From Nonomuraea sediminis (GTDB taxonomy: Bacteria > Actinomycetota > Actinomycetes > Streptosporangiales > Streptosporangiaceae), in NCBI RefSeq assembly GCF_018531495.1, contig NZ_JAHDTI010000004.1, forward strand, positions 620,001 to 684,000: a stretch of DNA of 64,000 nucleotides. The letters are read 5' to 3'. Position 1 is the first letter of the stretch, and each line of letters opens with the position of its first letter. Below the pieces are notes generated by a model. The model had not been told where the DNA came from. It searched no databases and worked only from the letters and a program-made list of their open reading frames with translations. Below are positions 1 to 16,174 of the stretch, piece by piece. A program made the translations under genes and the position numbers.

Positions 1-813
1 ATCGTCGGCGCCGCCTCGGGGCTCGCCCTGGCGGGCGACAAGGCGATCGTGGAGATCATGTTCGGCGACTTCGCCGCGCTGGCCTTCGACCAGATCGTGA
101 ACTTCGCCGCCAAGTCGGTCACCATGTACGGCTCGCGCGTCCCCATCCCGCTGGTCATCCGCTGCCCGTCAGGCGGCAACCGCGGCTACGGCCCCACCCA
201 CAGCCAGTCGCTGCAGAAGCACTTCATCGGCGTCCCCGGCCTGTCGCTGTATGAGATGTCGCCCTTCCATGACAACCGCGCCCTGCTCGACCGCATGCTC
301 GCCACCGCCGCCCCCTGCCTGCTCTTCGAGGACAAGGTCCTCTACACCCGCCAGATGTACGGCGAGCCGGACGTGGACGAGCTGTTCACCTGGGACCTCG
401 TCGCGGACGTGGCCCGAGTCTCCCTGGACGGCGAGGCCGACTACGCCCTGATCGCCCCCGGCGGCGTGGCGCACCGCGCGATCGCGGCCATGCGCATGCT
501 GCTGCTCGACCACGACCTGGCCGGAACCCTGCTCGTGCCCTCCCGCCTGTACCCCTTCGACGTGGAGCCGCTGCTGCCGCTGCTGCGGGAGGCCGGGCTG
601 GTGTGCGTCGCGGAGGAGGGCACGGCGGGCGGCACCTGGGGCTCGTATCTGGCCGCCGAGCTCCACCCCAGGCTGTGGGGTTCGCTCAGCCGCCCGATCA
701 GCCTGGTCAGCTCGGCGGACAGTGTCATCCCCACCGCCGCCCACCTCGAACGCGACGTGCTGGTCCAGGCCGAGACGATCCGCGACGCCGTACTGGAGGG
801 CCTGCGTGGGTGA
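1..813 (+). CDS. 2-oxoacid dehydrogenase E1 beta-like subunit (5' end outside window)
   Basis: The reading frame is open from base 1 (IVGAASGLALAGDKAIVEIM...), so the start lies upstream; about 270 residues are visible. It looks like the beta subunit of a thiamine-diphosphate-dependent 2-oxoacid dehydrogenase: an early EIMFGDF segment, RCPSGGNRGYGPTHSQSLQ, and a transketolase C-terminal-like domain (CVAEEGTAGGTWGSYLA). Family members are about 325 residues, so roughly 50 to 60 residues are missing. E1 decarboxylates a 2-oxoacid (or cleaves a ketose) and passes the acyl group to a lipoyl arm. The E2-like gene starts 8 bases before this stop codon, so the two are coupled. An E1 alpha gene is expected upstream but cannot be seen. 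The position beside NRPS genes suggests it makes an unusual acyl unit rather than serving central metabolism; that is inference. Confidence 0.8.
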   Translation: MVGAASGLALAGDKAIVEIMFGDFAALAFDQIVNFAAKSVTMYGSRVPIPLVIRCPSGGNRGYGPTHSQSLQKHFIGVPGLSLYEMSPFHDNRALLDRMLATAAPCLLFEDKVLYTRQMYGEPDVDELFTWDLVADVARVSLDGEADYALIAPGGVAHRAIAAMRMLLLDHDLAGTLLVPSRLYPFDVEPLLPLLREAGLVCVAEEGTAGGTWGSYLAAELHPRLWGSLSRPISLVSSADSVIPTAAHLERDVLVQAETIRDAVLEGLRG

Positions 814-1858
814 GATCAGGGTGCCCAAGCTCAACACCAACGACGCCGAGTACACGCTGCTCGAGTGGCTGGCCGAGGACGGCGCCCGGGTGGAGCGCGA
901 CGACCCGGTGGCCACGGTCGAGACGTCCAAGACGGTGGAGGAGCTGGCCAGCCCCGAGCAGGGGATCCTGTCGCACGCCCTCGCCGAGGGGAAGGCGTGC
1001 GCCCCCGGCCAGGTGATCGCCTGGGTGGGGGACAGGGGCTCACCGCAGGAGAACACGCAGGCCGGCGCGGACGGCCCGATGATCACCGCGCCCGCCAGGG
1101 AGCTGCTCGACGAGCTCGGCCTCGACCCGGAGCTGGTGCGGGAGCTCGGGGTCAAGGTGGTGCGCCGGGCGGACGTGGAACGGCTGGCGGCCAGGGAGGG
1201 AGCCCCGGCGGCGCCCGGCGGGCAGGTGACACCCGGCCAGGTCCGGTCGCTCCCGAAGCACCAGCAGGCCGTGGCACGGACCGTCGCCCTGTCGCACCGG
1301 ACCATCCCCGCCGGATATACCGCGATAAAGGTGGACGTGGGGGCGGCGCTGCAGCGGGCCCGTGACGTGACCAGGCGAGCCAGGAAGCTGGTCGGCCTGC
1401 CCGACCTGCTCGTCCGAGCCGTGGCCCACCTCCACGACGACTTCCCGCTGTTCTTCGCCCGCCTGGTCGACGACACCACGGCCGAGCTCGCCGAGCGGGC
1501 GCACGTGGGTGTGACCATCGACCTCGGCACCGGCCTCTACATCCCGGTGATCAAGGACGCGAGCGGGAAGGCGCTCGAGGAGGTCGCCGAGGAGCTGGCC
1601 GGGTTCCGGCGGCTCGCGCAGCACGGCGGGTTCAGGGAGGAGCACCTGTCCGGCGGCAACATCACCGTCACGCTGCACCACGACGCAGACATCGTGATGG
1701 CGATCCCGATCGTCTTCCCCGGCCAGGCGTGCGCGCTCGCGCTCACCTCGCCGCAGCGGGACGGAGACCGCACCGTGGCCGCGATCGGCCTGGCCTACGA
1801 CCACCGCCTGCTCAACGGCAGGGACGTGGTGCTGTTCCTGCAGGCGCTGAAGGAACGG

Positions 1859-1882
<24 letters not shown>
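806..1882 (+). CDS. E2-like lipoyl acyltransferase next to NRPS genes
   Basis: 358 residues from GTG at 806, overlapping the E1 beta stop by 8 bases; longer in-frame starts would read through E1 beta sequence in another frame. Domains: N-terminal lipoyl domain (about 1-75; ETSK places the lipoylated Lys near residue 42), a peripheral-subunit-binding-like segment (about 90-125, ITAPARELLDELGLDPELVR), and a chloramphenicol-acetyltransferase-fold catalytic domain (about 155-358). The active-site motif reads YDHRLLNGRD with His near 333; the classical E2 motif is DHRxxDG, so the Asp is Asn here. The 3' end overlaps the convergent NRPS gene by 24 bases. It probably moves the acyl unit made by E1 to CoA or to a carrier protein. 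No E3 gene is visible; the genomic E3 may serve. Confidence 0.8.
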
Positions 1883-7101
<5,219 letters not shown>

Positions 7102-7105
<4 letters not shown>

Positions 7106-10100
7106 GCCGGATCCTCCTGGTTCAGCAACGCCTGAGCCTCCTCGTCCGAGAGGGCGGACAGCTCGGCGACCAGGGCCTCCTCGACGGCGGTCGCCAGGTC
7201 GGCCATCGTGCGGCGGGCGAACAGGGTGCGGATCGGCAGGTCGATCCCGGCGATCGCGCGCAGGCGGGCGGCGACCCTGACCGCCAGCAGGGAGTGGCCG
7301 CCGAGCGCGAAGAAGTCGTCGAACGCCCCGACCTTCTCGGCGCCGAGCACCTCCTCCCACACCTCGGCCACCAGCTCCTCGGCCTCCGTGCGGGGCGGGG
7401 TGTCGCCCGTGCCCTCCTGCCGTCCGGGCTCGGGGAGCGCGGCCCTGTCCACCTTGCCGTTGGGGGTGAGGGGGAGGGCGTCGAGCGTGACCCAGTGGCT
7501 GGGGACCAGGTGGGGCGGTAACCGTTCGGCCAGGTAGGCGGGCAGGTCGTCGGCCTCGCCCACGGTGTAGGCGATCAGCTCGCCGTCCCCGGCCCTGACC
7601 GCGGCCTGCCGTACCTCGGGGTGGGTGAGCAGGCAGTGCTCGATCTCGCCCGGCTCCACGCGGAAGCCGCGCACCTTCACCTGGTCGTCCAGGCGGCCGA
7701 GGAACTCCAGTTGCCCGTCAGGGAGGAGCCTGACCCTGTCACCGGTCCTGAAATATCCGTCGATGAAGCGCTCAGCGGTCAGGTCCGGGCGGCCCACGTA
7801 GCCGCGGGCGACCCCCGCACCGCCGATGTACAGCTCACCCGGCACACCCGGCGGAACGGGCAGCCCGCGAGGGTCGAGCACCCGCACGGTGGTCGAGTCG
7901 ATCGGCCGTCCGATCGGCGGAGTCGTGCCCGTCCAGCCGGTGACGTCGCAGGCCGTGGCGACGATCGTGGTCTCGGTGGGGCCGTAGGTGTTGACCACGC
8001 GGACCCGGTCGCCGAAGCGCGCCTGCCAGCGGGCCAGGGCGGAGGCGTGCAGCTGCTCGCCGCCCAGGATCACCAGGCGGAGCGCCCGCGGCCAGGCGAT
8101 GTCGTCGACCAGGTCGGCGAGCTGGTGGAAGTAGGCCGTCGGCAGGTCGAGCACGGTGACGGCCGGGTCGGCCGCCAGCAGGTCGGGCAGCGTGGCGCCG
8201 CCGTCGGGCAGCAGCACCACGGTCGCTCCCGCCGCCAGCGCCGGGTGGATCTCCTCGGCGTGGGTGTCGAAGCTCAACGACGCCAGCTGCACGATCCGGT
8301 CGCCGGGCCGCAGGCCGTACTCCTCCCGCATCCACCGCACCCGCGCGGCCAGCCCCTGGTGCGTGACCTCCACTCCCTTGGGCGTCCCTGTCGAGCCCGA
8401 GGTGTAGATGACGTACGCGGTCCCGTCGCCCACGCGCGAGGTCCGCCCGGTGGGCTCCACGGTGAGCCCGGCCACGACCTCGGCTCCCGAGTCGGCCACC
8501 AGGTGGTCGAGCCGCCCGGCAGGGTACGCGGGATCGAGCGGCAGGTAACCGGCGCCGATCCGCCAGGCGGCGAGCATCGCCACCACGGCCTCGACGGACC
8601 GTCCGGCGCGCACCCCCACGAGCCGGGCAGGCGGCAGCTCGGCGGCCAGGGCCTGGACGCGCCGCTCCAGGTCCGCGTAGGTGACCTCCTCGTCGCCGCA
8701 GACCAGGGCCACCCGATCGGGATGGGCGGCGGTGGCCTCGGCGATCCCATCAGCCACAGACCCCGAAATTTCCGGAAATGTCGCCTTCTCCGACCCCGCG
8801 ACCAGCGCCGAGTCCTCCGCCGTCAGTACCGGCAGCGAGGAGATGCGGGCCTGGCCCCGCGAGGGATCCGCCAGGGCCTCGAGCAGGACCCGGTACCGCT
8901 CCGCCAGCCGTACGACCGTGGTGTGGTCGAAGAGGCCCGCGTCGTAGCCGAAGGCCAGCCGGAGCCGGCCGGGCGCCCGCCACGCCTCCAGGATCAGGTC
9001 GAACTTGGCCTGGACGTATCCGTCGTCGAAATAGGACATCTCCAGATCGCCGAGCGAGTCCTGGTCCCCTTCCGCGCCCTGGCTGTTCAGCGTGAGCATG
9101 GTCTGGAACATCGGCCTGCGGCTGATGTCCCGTTCGGTCCCCAGCAGCTCCTCGAACGGCACGTCCTGGTGCGCCATCGCCCCCAGCACGACCCCGCGCG
9201 TCCGCAGCAGCAGCTCCTCGAGCGTCGGGTCCCCCGACAGGTCGCCGCGCAGCACGACCGTGTTGCTCAGGTAGCCGACCACCGGCTCGAGCTCCACCCT
9301 GTCGCGCCCGGCAGTGGGCGAGCCGACCAGCAGGTCGTCCTGCCCGGTGTGCCGCGCGAGCAGCACCTGGTAGGCGGCCAGCAGCACCATGAACAGCGTC
9401 ACCCGCTGCCGCCTGGCCACCTTGTCCAGCGCGGCGGCCAGGTCCGCGGGCAGCTCGAGCACGTGCGAGCCGCCGCGCGTGGGCCCCGGCCGGTGCGGCC
9501 TGTCGGTGTGCAGCCGCAGCGTCGGCGGATCGGCCAGCCGGTCCCGCCAGTACTCCAGGTCCTTGGGCCGCTGCCGCTGCCACCTGGCGACGTCACCGTG
9601 CTGTACGGCAAGCGGCGGCAGCTCGCCGCCACGATAGAGCGCGGCGAGATCGTCGAGGAAGACGGTGATCGACCACCCGTCGGCCACGATGTGATGCAGC
9701 ACCACGCACAGCACGTGGTCGTCGTCGCCCAGCCGGACCACCGCGGCCCGCACCGGCGGCGCGACCCCCAGCTCGAACGGCGCGTTCGTGCGCTCGGCCA
9801 CCAGGCGCCGCGCCTGCTCCTCGCCGCCCGCCTCGAGCCACTCGATGCCGCCCCCGGCGAACCCGGAGGGCCCCGACGGCGGCTCGACCACGGCGATGGG
9901 CCGGCCGTCCACCTCGGGGAAGCGGGTGCGCAACGACTCGTGCCTGGCCTGCAGGCCCGTCAGGGCGTCCGTGAGCGCCCGCCGGGAGAGCGGTCCCCGC
10001 AGGCGGCGGACGATGTACATGTTGTACGAGGCGTCCCCGGGGTCCAGCCGGTGCAGGAACCACAGGCGCTCCTGCGCGGGCGACAGCGGCGGGTTCGTGC

Positions 10101-13026
10101 CGGGCGGCCGCGGCGTGGGCCCCCCGGGCGAGACGTCGGGCAGGGCCGACACGGCCGAGGCGAGCCCCGCCACGGTCGGATGCATGAACAGCGTCCTGAG
10201 CGGCACGACCTTGCCCAGCGCGGCCAGCCGGGCGATCACCTGGGTGGCCAGCAGCGAATGACCGCCGAGCGCGAAGAAGTCGTCGTCCGCGCCCACCGCG
10301 TCCACCTTGAGCGTGGCCGCGAAGATCTCGGCGACCCGGCGCTCCTCCTCGGTCTCCGGCGGGCGTCCACGCCCCGGGGAGGGCCGGTCGGGCTGGGGGA
10401 GGGCGGCCCGGTCGAGCTTGCCGTTCGGCGTCATGGGCAGCGCCTCGACGGGGACCACCACGGTGGGCAGCATGTAGGCGGGCAGCTGCGCCGCGGCGCG
10501 CTCCAGCAGGCCGGGCGGGTCGCCGACGACGTAGGCGACCAGGTCGTCGCCCCGCGCCAGCACGGCGGCGGCCGACACCCCGGGATGCTCCTGGAGCACG
10601 GCCTCGATCTCGCCCAGCTCGATCCGGTGCCCGCGCAGCTTGATCTGGCCGTCGGTGCGCCCGAGGAACTCCAGCGTCCCGTCGGCCAGCCACCGCACCC
10701 GGTCCCCTGTCCGGTACCAGCCGTCCACGAACCGTTCGGCCGTCAGCTCGGGCCGTCCCAGGTACCCCAGGGCCACTCCCGCCCCGCCGATGACGAGTTC
10801 ACCTGCCACTCCGATGGGCGAGGAGAGCCGGATCAGGGTGTTGGGCAGGGGGCGGCCGATCGAGACGCGCTCGGGGTCGGCGGGGACCTCCCAGGCGGTC
10901 GACCAGATCGTCGTCTCGGTGGGCCCGTACATGTTGAACAGCCGCGAGACCCGCGCCCGCAGCCGCCGCGCCAGCGGCAGGGACAGCGCCTCGCCCCCGG
11001 CCAGCGCGACCAGCCCGGCCGGGTCGAGCCCGCCGTCCAGCAGCATGGTCCAGCCCGACGGCGTGGCCTGCACGTGCGTCACGCCGCCGCGCGCGATGAG
11101 CCCCGCCAGCGCCGTGCCGTCGCGGGCCGTCTCGTCGTCGGCCAGGACCAGCCGCCCGCCCGTGACCAGCGGCAGGTAGAGCTCGAGCGCCGCGATGTCG
11201 AACGACAGCGACGTGCTGCCCAGCCACGCGTCGTCGGCGCCGGACCCGAGCAGGTCACCCACCCCGCACACCAGGTTGGTCAGCGCGGAGTGCGGCACCA
11301 CGACGCCCTTCGGCTTGCCCGTCGAGCCCGAGGTGTAGAGCACGTACGCCGCCCGCACGCCCGGCGGGTCCCCGCGCCGCTCCACGCCCGACGGGGAGAC
11401 CACCAGGTCCGCACCGGAGTCCGCGAGCACGTACGACACCCGGTCGGGCGGCAGCGCCGGGTCGATCGGCAGGTAGGCCGCCCCGGTCAGCATCACCCCG
11501 AGCAGGACCCCGGGCAGCTCCACCGACCTGGGCAGCCGCAGCGCCACCACCGACCCTGGCCCCGCGCCCTCGGCCGACAGCTCCGCGGCCACCTGACTGG
11601 CCTGCTCGGCCAGCTCGCCGTACGACAGCCACTGCTCACCGCACCGCACGGCGACCACGGCGGGGCGCTGCTCGGCCTGCCGCAGCACCAGCTCGGCCAC
11701 GTTCGCCTCAGGCACGGCAAGCGGCGTCCCCTGCCGGCCGTCCATCAGGTCCCGCTCCGCTGCGGGGAGCAGGTCCAGCCGCGACACAGGCCTGTCCGGG
11801 TCCGCCACGACCGCGCCGAGCAGGGTCTGGAAGCGGGCCGCCAGCCGGGCGACCGAGTCGCGGTCGAAGAGCTCGGCGGCGTAGTAGAACGCGCCGAGCA
11901 GCCCGCCGTCGCGCGGCCACAGATCCAGCCGCAGGTCGACCATGGCCGGGGGAATGCCGTGCGGGAACGGCTCGCTGGCCAGCCCCGCGAACGTCGCGGC
12001 CTCGCCGTACCCGGCCGCGGAGGTGTGCAGCGCCAGCATCGCCTGATAGAGCGGCGTGCGGCTCAGGTCGCGCTCGATGTCGAGCGCCGACAGCACCCGC
12101 TCGATCGGCACCTCGCCGCGCGACAGCCCCGCCGTGACGACCTTGCGGGTACGGCGCAGCAGTTCCGTGAACGAGGGATCGCCGGAAAGGTCACCGCGCA
12201 GCGCCAGCGTCGAGGCGAACAGCCCCACCATCGGCTCCAGCTCGAGCCGGTCACGGCCCGCGGTGGGCACGCCGACCACCACGTCGTCCTGCCCGCTGTG
12301 CCGGGCCAGCAGCACCTGATAGGCGGCAAGCAGCACCATGAACGGCGTGCACCGCTCGGCCCTGGCCAGCGCCGACAGCCGCTCGACCAGCGGCGCGTCC
12401 AGCTGGAAACCCACCTCGCCGCCCGAGCTGCCGCGCCTGGCGGGCCGCGGCCTGTCGGTGGGCAGCTCAAGCGTGGCCGCGCCCGCCAGCGCCGTCACCC
12501 ACGGCGACACGTCGGCCTCGACCGCGCGCTGCCGGGCGGCGTGCTCGGCGTAGGTCAGCGGCAGCGGGGCGAGCTCGTCCCGCGTGCCCTCGTAGCAGCG
12601 GGCCAGATCGTCCATGATCACGTTCAGTGACCAGCCGTCGGCGATGATGTGGTGCAGCACCAGGCAGAGCACGTGGTCGTCGTCGCCCAGCCTGACCAGT
12701 GTGACCCGCAGCGGCGGCGCCTCGGCCAGGTCGAAGGGCGTGTGCGTGCGCACGGCCAGCAGCCGCTCGGCCTCCTCGGGCGAGGCGTCGACCCGCTCGA
12801 CGGGCACCGGACCCGGCGGGTCGACCACGGCCGAGGGCAGGCCGTCCACGTCGGGGAAGCGGGTGCGCAGCTGCTCGTGCCTGGCCACCACGTCACCCAG
12901 CGCCCGCGTGAGCGCGGGGACGTCGAGCGGGCCGCGCAGCCGGCGCACCACCGCGACCCGGTAGGCGGGATCGGCCGGGTCGAGCCGGTGCAGGAACCAG
13001 AGCCGTTCCTGGCCGTAGGAGATCAT
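7102..13026 (-). CDS. Dimodular NRPS, C-A-T-C-A-T
   Basis: 1974 residues; ATG at 13026 overlaps the upstream stop as ATGA, and the stop overlaps the next start as GTGA. Module 1: C (HHIIADG near 124), A (LYTSGSTGKPKG near 565), T (GGHSLLAT, Ser near 923). Module 2: C (HHIVADG near 1110), A (IYTSGSTGTPKG near 1542), T (GGHSLLAV, Ser near 1911). The protein begins almost directly with the C domain (MISYGQERLWFLHRL). By-eye codes: A1 D-I-L-Q-L-G-M-I-W-K, one change from the known glycine code, so Gly is a good prediction. A2 D-T-E-D-I-G-T-I-V-K has acidic residues at pocket positions 239 and 278, suggesting an amine side chain such as Lys, beta-Lys or Orn, which is tentative. No epimerisation or methylation domain is seen. 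Confidence 0.92.
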
Positions 13027-14423
13027 GCGCGCAGCTCGCTGACGGCGGCGGCCACGCCGGTGACCGTCGGGTCGTCGAGGAACACGTCGAACGGCACCTC
13101 CACGCCCAGCCGCTTGCGGATCCTGGCGCCGATCTGGGTGATGGTGAGCGAGTGGCCGCCCAGGTCGTACAGGTCCTCGTCCAGGCCGAGCTCGTCGAGC
13201 CGCAGCACCTCCATCCAGATCTGCCGCACCTGCTCGACCACTTCCGGGTCGACCCCGTCCCTGGCGCAGGCCTGCGCTACCGCCGGGGTCTCGGAGGCGA
13301 CGGCGGTCACGGCGCGCGGCACCTGGTCCGGGTCGGCCGCCAGCACCTCGCGCAGGTCGGCGGCCACCCGTTGGACCGCCGCGCGGCCGAGCACGTCCGG
13401 GTTGTACTGGATGCTCACCCGGAGCCCGTCTGCGGAGTCCACCGCCAGCAGGTTGAGCACGCTGCGGACCGCGCTGCTCGCGAGCTGCCAGTCGGCGTGG
13501 AACGCCAGCCCGGGGAACTCGGGATCCGGGGCGCGCCGCCGGTAGCTGACCGACACCGGTGCGAGCGAGGCTCGCGGCCTGATCCCGCCGACCGCCCGCG
13601 CCGGCGGCACGTCGCGGAAGGCGTTCACCTCCCGCACCCGCGCCCGCAGCTCGGTCGCCAGCTCCCGCAGCGTCTGCCCGGGAGCGGAGTAGAAGGGCAG
13701 CTCGGTGGCGAACATGCCGATGTCGTCGCGGGTCCGCTCGTCCCTGGTGGACATGGCCACCGCCACGGCCGCCTCGGCGTTGCCGTACCTGTGGAGCAGC
13801 GCGTGCACCCCCGCCAGGAACACCTCGAACCTGGTGAGTTCCGCCAGGCCGGGCAGGTCGAGCGTGACCTCCACCGTCTCCGGGTTGCCGGTCCGCGGCG
13901 CCACCGGCTGCCCGTCGATCACCACGGCGGGGCTCTCCCGCCAGTGCTCCTTCCAGTACGTGACGGCATCGGGCGGGATCGGGGCGGCCTGGCCGTACGG
14001 CATGGGCCGCGGCGTGAGCGTGGCACCCGCGTAGGCCCGGGCGAGGTCGGCGACCAGCAGGTCCTTGGAGACCCCGTCGAAGACCAGGTGGTGGGCGACG
14101 AACAGCAGCCGGTGCCTGGTTGGGGAGACGCGGGTGAGCGTGAAGCGGGCCAGCGGCCCGCGCGCCACGTCGAAGGGCCCGTCGTCCGCCACGAGCCCGG
14201 CGGCCGGCGGGTCGGCGGCGGGCACGATGTGCAGGTCGCCGTCGCGCTCCTCGAAGGCGGAACGCAGGATCGGGTGCCTGGCCAGGACCGCCTCGCACGC
14301 GGCCAGCATCGCCGGCTCGTCCAGCGGGCCGTCGAACCACAGGGCGAAGGGCATGTGGTAGCCGGTGCCGTGCATCACCTCGGTGATCCACATCCCGTGC
14401 TGCGCCTGCGACGCCAGGACCAT
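13023..14423 (-). CDS. NRPS condensation-carrier didomain protein (C-T, no A domain)
   Basis: About 466 residues. ATG at 14423 has GAGGAG five bases upstream; a GTG at 14429 forms a GTGA overlap with the upstream ligase stop and is the alternative start. A condensation domain (about 1-380, AHHLVFDG near 109) is followed by a carrier domain (DLGGHSLTI, Ser near 423). There is no adenylation domain, so the carrier must be loaded in trans, most simply by the acyl-AMP ligase encoded just upstream. As the first C-T unit of the operon it probably joins a starter acyl group to the unit on its own carrier, or hands the starter to the Gly module. The stop overlaps the next start as ATGA. Confidence 0.85.
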   Translation of the reverse strand: MVLASQAQHGMWITEVMHGTGYHMPFALWFDGPLDEPAMLAACEAVLARHPILRSAFEERDGDLHIVPAADPPAAGLVADDGPFDVARGPLARFTLTRVSPTRHRLLFVAHHLVFDGVSKDLLVADLARAYAGATLTPRPMPYGQAAPIPPDAVTYWKEHWRESPAVVIDGQPVAPRTGNPETVEVTLDLPGLAELTRFEVFLAGVHALLHRYGNAEAAVAVAMSTRDERTRDDIGMFATELPFYSAPGQTLRELATELRARVREVNAFRDVPPARAVGGIRPRASLAPVSVSYRRRAPDPEFPGLAFHADWQLASSAVRSVLNLLAVDSADGLRVSIQYNPDVLGRAAVQRVAADLREVLAADPDQVPRAVTAVASETPAVAQACARDGVDPEVVEQVRQIWMEVLRLDELGLDEDLYDLGGHSLTITQIGARIRKRLGVEVPFDVFLDDPTVTGVAAAVSELRA

Positions 14424-14425
14424 GC

Positions 14426-15802
14426 TCACTCCTCTGCCATCCGGCGCAGTTCCGTTTTCACGACTTTTCCTGAGGTGTTCCGTGGGAGTGCGTCCACCGT
14501 GAGCAGCCGGGTGGGCAGCTCGTGCCGCGCCAGCCGTACCGCCAGGAAGGCCCGCACGTCCGGCAGGCTCAGCGGCGCGCGGGCCACCACGGCCGCGGCG
14601 ACGGCCATGCCCATGACCGGGTGCGGGATCCCGAAGACCGACGCCTCGGCCACCGCGGGGTGCTCGTGCAGCGCCGCCTCCACCTGCAGCGTGGAGACCT
14701 TGAAGGCGCCCGACTTGATCACGTCGCTCTCCCTGTCGAGCAGGTAGAGGTAGCCCTCGTCGTCGAGGTAGCCCAGGTCGCCCATGCGCACCCAGCCGTC
14801 GCGGAAGGTGTCGCGGTCACCGCCCAGGTAGGCGCGGGGATGGGCGGCGGCCTTGAGCCAGACCTCGCCGTCCTCGTCGACCTTCAGCCGGCTGCCGCCC
14901 GCCGGGCGGCCCAGGGCCCCGGGACGCTCGGGGTCGTAGATCATGATGGTCTGGGCGGGGGCCGCCTCGGTCGAGGTGTAGTAGTTGGCCACGGTGGCGT
15001 TCGGGAAGGCCGCGGCCAGCTCGGCGGCCACGCTGGGCGGCAGCGCGGCGGCCGCGGAGCCGAGCAGCAGCACGCTCGACAGGTCGAACCGTTCGTGCAC
15101 CCGGGCGCCGAGCAGCTCGATGGCCATGGCGGGCACGACGAAGACGGTGCCCGCGGCGTGGGCCTGGATGAGCCCGGCGAACCTCGCGGGGGTGAACAGC
15201 GGCGTGGTGACCACGGTCGGAGCGGCGGTCAGCGCGTGCATGAGCATGACCTGCCCGGCGTTCGTCCCGATCGGGAAGGCGTGCACCAGGTGCCGCGAAT
15301 GGGCGAAAGGGCGGCGCTTGGGATGGACCGGGGGCGAGCTGAGGTTCGCATGGCTCGCGGTCACGCCCTTGGGCCGGCCGGTCGTGCCCGAGGTGTAGAG
15401 GATCTGCGCGGGAGCCAGCGGATCGAGGTCCACGCCCGCCGGGCCCGGCGGTCCTTCGACGGCCTCGCGCAGCGTCATCGCGGCCCCGCAGTCCCGGACG
15501 AGCGCGGCCAGCTCGGGCTCGGCCAGCCGGTCGGACAGCGGAACCGCCACCCCGCCCGCCTTGAGCACCGCCATCCAGGTCACGGCGTAGTCGATCCAGT
15601 CGCGGGCGGCGAACACCAGCGCCACCCGGTCGCCCCGGCGTAAGCCCCGCTCGAGGAGGCCGCGGGCGGCGGCGTCGGAGCGCTCGTCCCACTCGGCGAG
15701 GGTCAGGCTGCCCACTCCCGCGACGACGAGCGCCTCGTGGCCGGGATCGGCGGCGGCTCGTTCCGTGAGGAGAGTGGGGACCGGAAGGGCCGAGAGAACC
15801 AC
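14426..15802 (-). CDS. Stand-alone acyl-AMP ligase (ANL family)
   Basis: 458 residues from GTG at 15802; the upstream ribosome site is weak (TGGGG). ANL motifs: ATP loop ILYTSGTTGRPKG, YYTSTEAAP, GDLGYLDDEGYLYLLDR, and the C-terminal RNTSGKVVK catalytic Lys motif, so both subdomains are complete although the protein is shorter than usual acyl-CoA synthetases (about 500-550). It should adenylate a carboxylic acid and load it on a carrier protein or CoA. First gene of the leftward NRPS operon; its stop overlaps the C-T gene. Likely targets are the C-T carrier domain or the free carrier protein encoded divergently at 15947. Substrate unknown. Confidence 0.85.
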   Translation of the reverse strand: MVLSALPVPTLLTERAAADPGHEALVVAGVGSLTLAEWDERSDAAARGLLERGLRRGDRVALVFAARDWIDYAVTWMAVLKAGGVAVPLSDRLAEPELAALVRDCGAAMTLREAVEGPPGPAGVDLDPLAPAQILYTSGTTGRPKGVTASHANLSSPPVHPKRRPFAHSRHLVHAFPIGTNAGQVMLMHALTAAPTVVTTPLFTPARFAGLIQAHAAGTVFVVPAMAIELLGARVHERFDLSSVLLLGSAAAALPPSVAAELAAAFPNATVANYYTSTEAAPAQTIMIYDPERPGALGRPAGGSRLKVDEDGEVWLKAAAHPRAYLGGDRDTFRDGWVRMGDLGYLDDEGYLYLLDRESDVIKSGAFKVSTLQVEAALHEHPAVAEASVFGIPHPVMGMAVAAAVVARAPLSLPDVRAFLAVRLARHELPTRLLTVDALPRNTSGKVVKTELRRMAEE

Positions 15803-15832
15803 CCCCAGAATTAATTTTCGGGCTGCCGCAAG

Positions 15833-15861
15833 ACGCTAGAAAAAATGCACAAATGCGTCAA
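15833..15861 (-). promoter_or_regulatory. Promoter for the leftward NRPS operon
   Basis: On the minus strand, TTGACG (15861-15856) is followed by a 17-base spacer and TAGCGT (15838-15833), a good actinobacterial housekeeping-type promoter. It lies about 30 bases before the GTG start at 15802, giving a short leader. The intergenic region (15803-15946) also holds the rightward start region of the carrier-protein operon. Confidence 0.6.
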
Positions 15862-15946
15862 CCCCTTACCACCAGCCGCTTGCCGCAGTCAGGCCCCACG
15901 TGACACACTCGGCCCGAAATTCCCTGATTAGGGAGGGTATGACCTG

Positions 15947-16174
15947 GTGGAACTCCGTGAACGGCTCGCAGACATGATCGCGAAGGCCACGGACGGCGAG
16001 GTGGAGCCCTTCGACGTGCTGGCCGGGCAGGCCAGGCTGACCGATCTCGGGGTCACCTCGCTCGCCTTCCTCCGGCTGATCGACCTGGTCGAGGCGGAGT
16101 TCGGAGTGGAGCTCGACCCGGCCGCGCTGGACAGCCTGGACGAGCTCGCGGCCTACCTCCGGCAGCATGCTTGA
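15947..16174 (+). CDS. Free-standing acyl/peptidyl carrier protein
   Basis: 75 residues from GTG at 15947 with GGGAGG about 10 bases upstream; an ATG at 15939 is out of frame. The helical carrier fold and the phosphopantetheine site are recognisable: LTDLGVTSLAFLRLID, with the Ser of VTSL as attachment site, and a typical acidic helix II (DLVEAEFGVEL). It lacks the GGHS of NRPS carrier domains, resembling discrete ACPs instead. It heads a rightward operon and overlaps the next gene by 8 bases. With no A domain of its own it must be loaded by the ANL ligase, the E2-like protein, or another enzyme. Confidence 0.88.
   Translation: MELRERLADMIAKATDGEVEPFDVLAGQARLTDLGVTSLAFLRLIDLVEAEFGVELDPAALDSLDELAAYLRQHA

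Noticed and set aside
7621..12630. Long plus-strand frame of about 1670 codons opposite the dimodular NRPS gene.
   Set aside because: Antisense shadow; no start signal, no domains.
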